A stretch of DNA of 10,059 nt from NCBI GenBank assembly GCA_035644495.1, contig DASQOM010000269.1, positions 1 through 10,059 of the forward strand, written 5' to 3'. How positions within the stretch are numbered: the stretch's first letter is position 1; each line of letters begins with the position of its first letter. The DNA comes from JACQFK01 sp035644495. GTDB lineage: Bacteria > Planctomycetota > MHYJ01 > JACPRB01. Shown here piece after piece: positions 8,401 through 10,059 of this stretch. Under the pieces are notes generated by a model. It was not told the DNA's origin, searched no databases, and was given only the letters and a program-made list of their open reading frames with translations. A program made the position numbers and the translations under genes.

Positions 8401-9469
8401 CCTCGGAGCCCGCGGGGTTGTTCATCGACGCGAACGCCTCGAGCGTGTAGACGTCGTAGGACTTGAAGCAGATCGGGACGGTGCCACTGCCGTTGAGGAG
8501 GGCGGCGTTGGGGCAGACGGCGTTCAGGGCGACGGCGAGCTTCTTCGGCTGGCTGATCGACGTCGACGCGAGCTGGAGGAGGAACTGCTCGAGCCGGGGG
8601 ATGTCGCGGTTGAAGAAGCGGGTGGCGAGCTGCTGGGCGTCGCCGCGGTCGACCGTACTGCCGGGCACCTGGTACAGGTTCAGCCCCTCCCACATCGCGA
8701 TCAGGGTCTCTTTCTTGGCGGTATTGATGTTCACGGGATGCCGCTGCTCGACCTCGATGACGCCGTCGACGTAGCCCGCGGCCGACTGGGCCGTCGAGAA
8801 ACCGTCCTGACCGCCGCTGCCGAGCATCGCGTTCCCGGCGATGCGCGTCTCCATCGACTTCATCCCGCTCTTCGAGAGGCGGACGCGGGACTGCGGTCCC
8901 AGGTACAGGAGGTTGTCGACGGTGACGCCTCCGCTGGGCGTGCCGCTGTTGAAGCCGACCTGGCGGATGCGCTGGGGGCAGACCCACGTCGCGTCGCGGC
9001 CCGAGTACAGGGTGAGGTAGTCCTTGAGGTTGATGACGCGGCCGTCCACCATCCGGCTGAGGTTTTCGAGGGCGGTAGGGTTGCAGGTCCTGGTATTGAG
9101 CTTGCCCTGCTCGTCCTGGACGGTGATGCCCCAGATGGATCCCTTGGGATCGGAAATCTTGAGCTTGGATTTGATCGGTTCTTCGTCGAGGTTGACCTCG
9201 AACTCTTTCTCGGTGTCGTAGGTGTACGAGGAGCTGAGTCCCGACGGGCTGCGGCGCTCCAGGGAGTCCAGGCTGGGCATCAGCCGCCAGATGGCGTAGT
9301 TCTTGGCGCCATCGGCGCCGTAGTCGGCCTGGGAGAGATAGCGGGCGCTGGTCCCCGTCCGCTCCTGGAGGATCATGGAGAGGACGAAGGGGGTGGCGAT
9401 GATGGCGAGCGCCATGACGACGGTCATGACGAGGATGAGCGCCAGACCCCGATCCTGCCGCTGTTTCAT
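5420..9469 (-). CDS. gspK: Giant GspK-like pseudopilin with LamG-like domain and repeated beta modules
   Basis: This is a 1349-aa protein, about four times the usual GspK length. The leader MKQRQDRG is followed by LALILVMTVVMALAII: a prepilin peptidase site after G8, a hydrophobic helix about 9-31, and no glutamate at mature position 5, as is typical of GspK. VQDEQGKLNTR (117-127) and HPVNINTAKKETLIAM (244-259) match the two conserved 'xxLN' and 'NINTA' segments of the GspK fold, so residues about 1-310 are the GspK part. The rest is extra. A LamG/concanavalin-like domain lies at about 515-625 (FEIWARWKS, DTWTHFAAYWKS, AMLVDGFSD). Divergent module copies A-E lie between about 632 and 1208. 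An unrecognised C-terminal domain (about 1209-1349) ends in IKEIQVDYDRP. The ATG at 9469 has GGGGAG 6 bases upstream. In known systems GspK caps the pseudopilus with I and J. A secretion or surface-adhesion role is inferred; the substrate and system type are unknown. Confidence 0.85.
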   Translation of the reverse strand: MKQRQDRGLALILVMTVVMALAIIATPFVLSMILQERTGTSARYLSQADYGADGAKNYAIWRLMPSLDSLERRSPSGLSSSYTYDTEKEFEVNLDEEPIKSKLKISDPKGSIWGITVQDEQGKLNTRTCNPTALENLSRMVDGRVINLKDYLTLYSGRDATWVCPQRIRQVGFNSGTPSGGVTVDNLLYLGPQSRVRLSKSGMKSMETRIAGNAMLGSGGQDGFSTAQSAAGYVDGVIEVEQRHPVNINTAKKETLIAMWEGLNLYQVPGSTVDRGDAQQLATRFFNRDIPRLEQFLLQLASTSISQPKKLAVALNAVCPNAALLNGSGTVPICFKSYDVYTLEAFASMNNPAGSEVAGRGYREVVSVSPPTTLKLYCESQYDFNQMYSQVQTALININPKMAFSGYPYGSRMLTYPRPYTQPADTALKPQTGQNEAYVTVLPTEDNRGELTDGRFEQQLTGWTDPHNRNHYGTEMDGKKSSGPESFDWTQFFALNNVPEDDLQPAQERPDTGSGGFEIWARWKSDPGGATIFDIKEDQTTNRVSLRVEGTDLIMTVADATIPNGADANWKMANGVAELRWPNFKIAGDTWTHFAAYWKSNRYADIAMLVDGFSDPQAKFMHYTNSGGGELMTKLTSALTNNSTTVSLKSNALLPSGTELTPLLVGEEIVLYDTSGGAAIRGARGTLAASHPSQANVQLFGYSSKIRNGQVIAQYPGIGYSVSMQYDRIPKTNANTPYKFGMAPAAAVCGDKQDPITMQWQIDATQNQIGVLEIAPSTIMDYPDQGYIRVDDEIIYYATRATGGVAGTMPPSTAKFTGCLRAQMGSVGAIHRSGAQVHLWSVATTDFTGFPSPTIIQIGDEWFGPVQKDPSGKNFWVGFMMGTTPINFRRGNACFASIPQNHSPSDPLLPTFLGQDVNNWPAKGNSMGAFDRVTLTDAANQKMPAQIGRCSPYPQPPGQPAIWPGNFSIQNATQVAALRQPASRDWIADDLHVRVLKFPSGELLSRAYLNTASPKVTIGPVTDGQIDELKGFAGTKGRLRLFGPAGVGDTTLQITQTGIPFFQNGGLMKVGDEYIGYGNWTQNGTQGSAQQAKRGWLNSTAELHDQGDAIFYIPWVPVAALAGDVSTDDKVIRLKQRMSGDPARYKSGYVLLDNEMALFQWNADDGLTLSMPPRWDGQKGLYRGMFGTQETNHTSTTCLAYGMPFRVWDTYKAREYDNSMVYFQWSTKLDLAHWNTFMWRHDIPQSDKNILVHALARIDGRGEFWDAPGMSDLTLLVDSIAGNSNVKLNRTGHLQDSGQLDVRFYVEYKQGAFDAQNPRQSESWKRCPKIKEIQVDYDRPVQTLHHEDQ
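5846..6100 (-). repeat. Protein-level repeat module, copy E (GspK-like residues 1124-1208)
   Basis: The core reads GYVLLDNEMALFQW, later LYRGMFGTQETNHTS and a final hydrophobic strand. It keeps the DNE..(hydrophobic).F element, the RGxxGT element and a histidine at the expected place. Its middle loop is longer than in the other copies. Confidence 0.45.
6131..6328 (-). repeat. Protein-level repeat module, copy D (GspK-like residues 1048-1113)
   Basis: It begins with the strand TTLQIT, then LMKVGDEYIGYGN, AKRGWLNSTAELHDQGDAI and a closing strand. The GDExIxY, RG and A..H..G elements are all present, so it is one of the clearest copies. Confidence 0.6.
6785..6910 (-). repeat. Possible degenerate repeat module, copy C (GspK-like residues 854-895)
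   Basis: IIQIGDEWFGPV resembles the first half of the module (IGDEW plus an aromatic residue), and FRRGNACF (888-895) may be a remnant of the RG element. The A..H..G half is not recognisable, so this copy is weak. Confidence 0.3.
6947..7168 (-). repeat. Protein-level repeat module, copy B (GspK-like residues 768-841)
   Basis: It begins IGVLEI, then YIRVDDEIIYYAT, GCLRAQMGSVGAIHRSGAQV and the strand HLW. The DDExIxY, R..MGS and A.H.SGA.V elements line up with copies A, D and F. Confidence 0.6.
7364..7576 (-). repeat. Protein-level repeat module, copy A (GspK-like residues 632-702)
   Basis: It begins STTVSLKS, then LLVGEEIVLYDTSGG, IRGARGTLAASHPSQANV and the strand QLF. It follows directly after the LamG-like domain. 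The GEExVxY, RGxxGT and AASH elements are clear. Confidence 0.6.
7595..7927 (-). other. LamG/concanavalin A-like domain segment within the GspK-like protein
   Basis: Residues about 515-625 show the alternating-strand pattern of the LamG/jelly-roll family: GFEIWARWKS, VSLRVEGTDLIMTV, then the hallmark DTWTHFAAYWKS followed by a hydrophobic strand and VDG (AMLVDGFSD). In this family 'W.H.A......LYVDG' is the typical signature. Such domains often bind carbohydrates or other surface ligands; the ligand here is unknown. Confidence 0.6.
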
Positions 9470-9475
9470 GGGAAT

Positions 9476-9481
9476 CTCCCC
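9476..9481 (-). promoter_or_regulatory. Shine-Dalgarno of the GspK-like gene
   Basis: On the minus strand GGGGAG stands 6 bases before the ATG at 9469. It supports this start, which places the prepilin peptidase glycine at residue 8. Confidence 0.65.
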
Positions 9482-9520
9482 GGAGGCCCGCCCTGTTCCG
9501 GCCCCCTACTCCTTACACAA

Positions 9521-9526
9521 ATGATA
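9521..9526 (-). promoter_or_regulatory. Possible -10 box upstream of the pseudopilin operon
   Basis: TATCAT on the minus strand (5 of 6 matches to TATAAT) lies in the AT-richer middle of the 85-base gap 9470-9554, about 50 bases before the GspK-like start. No good -35 box is visible at 16-18 bases. If this is a promoter, it would need an activator or be weak. The perfect palindrome at 9545-9561 occupies the place where the -35 box would be. Confidence 0.3.
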
Positions 9527-9544
9527 CATCGGAACTCCACAACT

Positions 9545-9561
9545 AAAGTGACGGTCACTTT
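9545..9561. promoter_or_regulatory. 17-base perfect palindrome (possible operator)
   Basis: AAAGTGAC and GTCACTTT flank a single central base, an exact 8-base inverted repeat. It overlaps the stop codon of the TPR gene and lies about 18 bases upstream of the possible -10 box of the pseudopilin operon. The spacing is far too tight for an RNA hairpin, so a dimeric DNA-binding regulator is the more natural reading. Neither a regulator gene nor a second copy is seen in the window. Confidence 0.4.
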
Positions 9562-10059
9562 TGTTGGGCTTCCTGCAGGCGGGCGGCCACCAGGGGCTCC
9601 GAGGAGGGGTTCAGGCGGATCGCCTCCCGGAAGTCGGCCACCGCCCCCGGATAGTCCTTCCGCTCGAAGCGGACATTCCCCCGCTGCTCCCAGGCCTCCG
9701 AGAACTCCCGATCCAGCTCGATCGCCTTCGACAGGTGCGCCTCCGCCCCCGCCAGGTCCCCCGCCGCCCGCCGCGCACTCCCTCGCCACGTCCAGCCCCA
9801 CACGCTGGTCGACCCCAACCGCGCGCATTCCGCGAAGTCGGACTCGGCCAGGTCGAAGCGCTTCTGGAACGCGCGCACCCGGCCCCGCCGCATGAGCCGG
9901 TCGGGGTTGTCGGCCGGGGTCAGGTCGCGCTCCGCCTGCTCGAAGTCCGGCGTCGCGTCCAGTCCCGCCTTCTGGTTCCAGACTCCGCGGTGGAAGCGGA
10001 CGTTGCCCAGCCAGGTCCCGGCGTCCGCGATGCCGCCGGCGGCGATCAGGTCCTCCTCG
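9555..10059 (-). CDS. TPR-repeat protein, C-terminal part (truncated by window edge)
   Basis: The frame is open from the right edge to the TGA at 9557-9555; 167 residues are visible. They form about four tetratricopeptide repeats. The clearest are the last two: about 87-118 (RGSARRAAGDLAGAEAHLSK, AIELD) and 119-152 (EAWEQRGNVRFERKDYPGAV, ADFREAIRLNP). Two more degenerate units precede them (GTWLGNVRFHRGVWNQKAGL near 14-33; RLMRRGRVRAFQKRFDLAES near 54-73). TPRs are helical protein-interaction scaffolds. The N-terminal part, which might hold a kinase or other effector domain, lies outside, so no specific function can be given. An ATG occurs at 9893, but the same frame continues upstream with TPR-like sequence, so it is probably internal. 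The 85-base gap and possible promoter downstream suggest that it is not tightly linked to the pseudopilin operon. Confidence 0.85.
   Translation of the reverse strand, partial: EEDLIAAGGIADAGTWLGNVRFHRGVWNQKAGLDATPDFEQAERDLTPADNPDRLMRRGRVRAFQKRFDLAESDFAECARLGSTSVWGWTWRGSARRAAGDLAGAEAHLSKAIELDREFSEAWEQRGNVRFERKDYPGAVADFREAIRLNPSSEPLVAARLQEAQQK

Noticed and set aside
5835..8987. A 1050-codon minus-strand frame inside the GspK-like gene
   Set aside because: It is a frame-shifted shadow rich in R, G, A and P. It has no signal or domain and lies entirely within the credible gene.
5312..9895. A 1527-codon open frame on the plus strand, opposite the K- and J-like genes
   Set aside because: Its translation is dominated by R, A, V, L, D and H without recognisable domains or a signal. 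It mirrors the codon bias of the GC-rich genes on the other strand, which leaves the antisense frame free of stops. The minus-strand frames have clear prepilin signals, GspK segments and a LamG signature.

Overview
The window is GC-rich chromosomal DNA in which every credible gene lies on the minus strand, so transcription runs from the right edge to the left edge. In that order it holds: the C-terminal part of a TPR protein (9555-10059, cut by the window edge), a very large GspK-like pseudopilin (5420-9469), a GspJ-like pseudopilin (4342-5433), a GspI/PilV-like pseudopilin (3881-4345), rsmA (3120-3860), dnaG (1208-2995) and the first 401 codons of rpoD (1-1204, cut by the window edge). I see no tRNA, rRNA, CRISPR array, insertion sequence or phage gene. 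The only gaps over 20 bases are 2996-3119 and 9470-9554, and both carry regulatory-looking sequence.

The organism is a bacterium. The RpoD non-conserved region has an 'ELAFDRTLK' stretch that resembles my recollection of planctomycete RpoD proteins. The TPR protein and the long prepilin-like secreted proteins fit the same picture. I therefore lean towards Planctomycetota or a related deep lineage, as an inference of moderate strength and not a demonstration.

Right half (about 3.9-9.5 kb): three pseudopilin genes in the order K, J, I overlap end to start (14 bases, then 4 bases), so they are almost certainly co-transcribed and translationally coupled. In known type II secretion systems GspK, GspI and GspJ form the complex that caps the pseudopilus. 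Here K is 1349 aa (family members are usually about 300-350) and J is 363 aa (usually about 200). The extra mass of K includes a LamG/concanavalin-like domain and several divergent copies of a small module of the form 'hGDExIxY ... RGxxGTxAxxHxxG'. One further copy sits in the extension of J. This is the most unusual feature of the window: an apparent giant, possibly ligand-binding pseudopilus tip.

Left half: rsmA follows the pseudopilins after 20 bases. A good sigma-70-type promoter then sits just before dnaG, and rpoD follows dnaG after 3 bases. This is the dnaG-rpoD core of the macromolecular-synthesis operon, with rsmA where rpsU stands in many bacteria. The layout joins housekeeping replication, transcription and ribosome-maturation genes to an accessory surface or secretion cluster.
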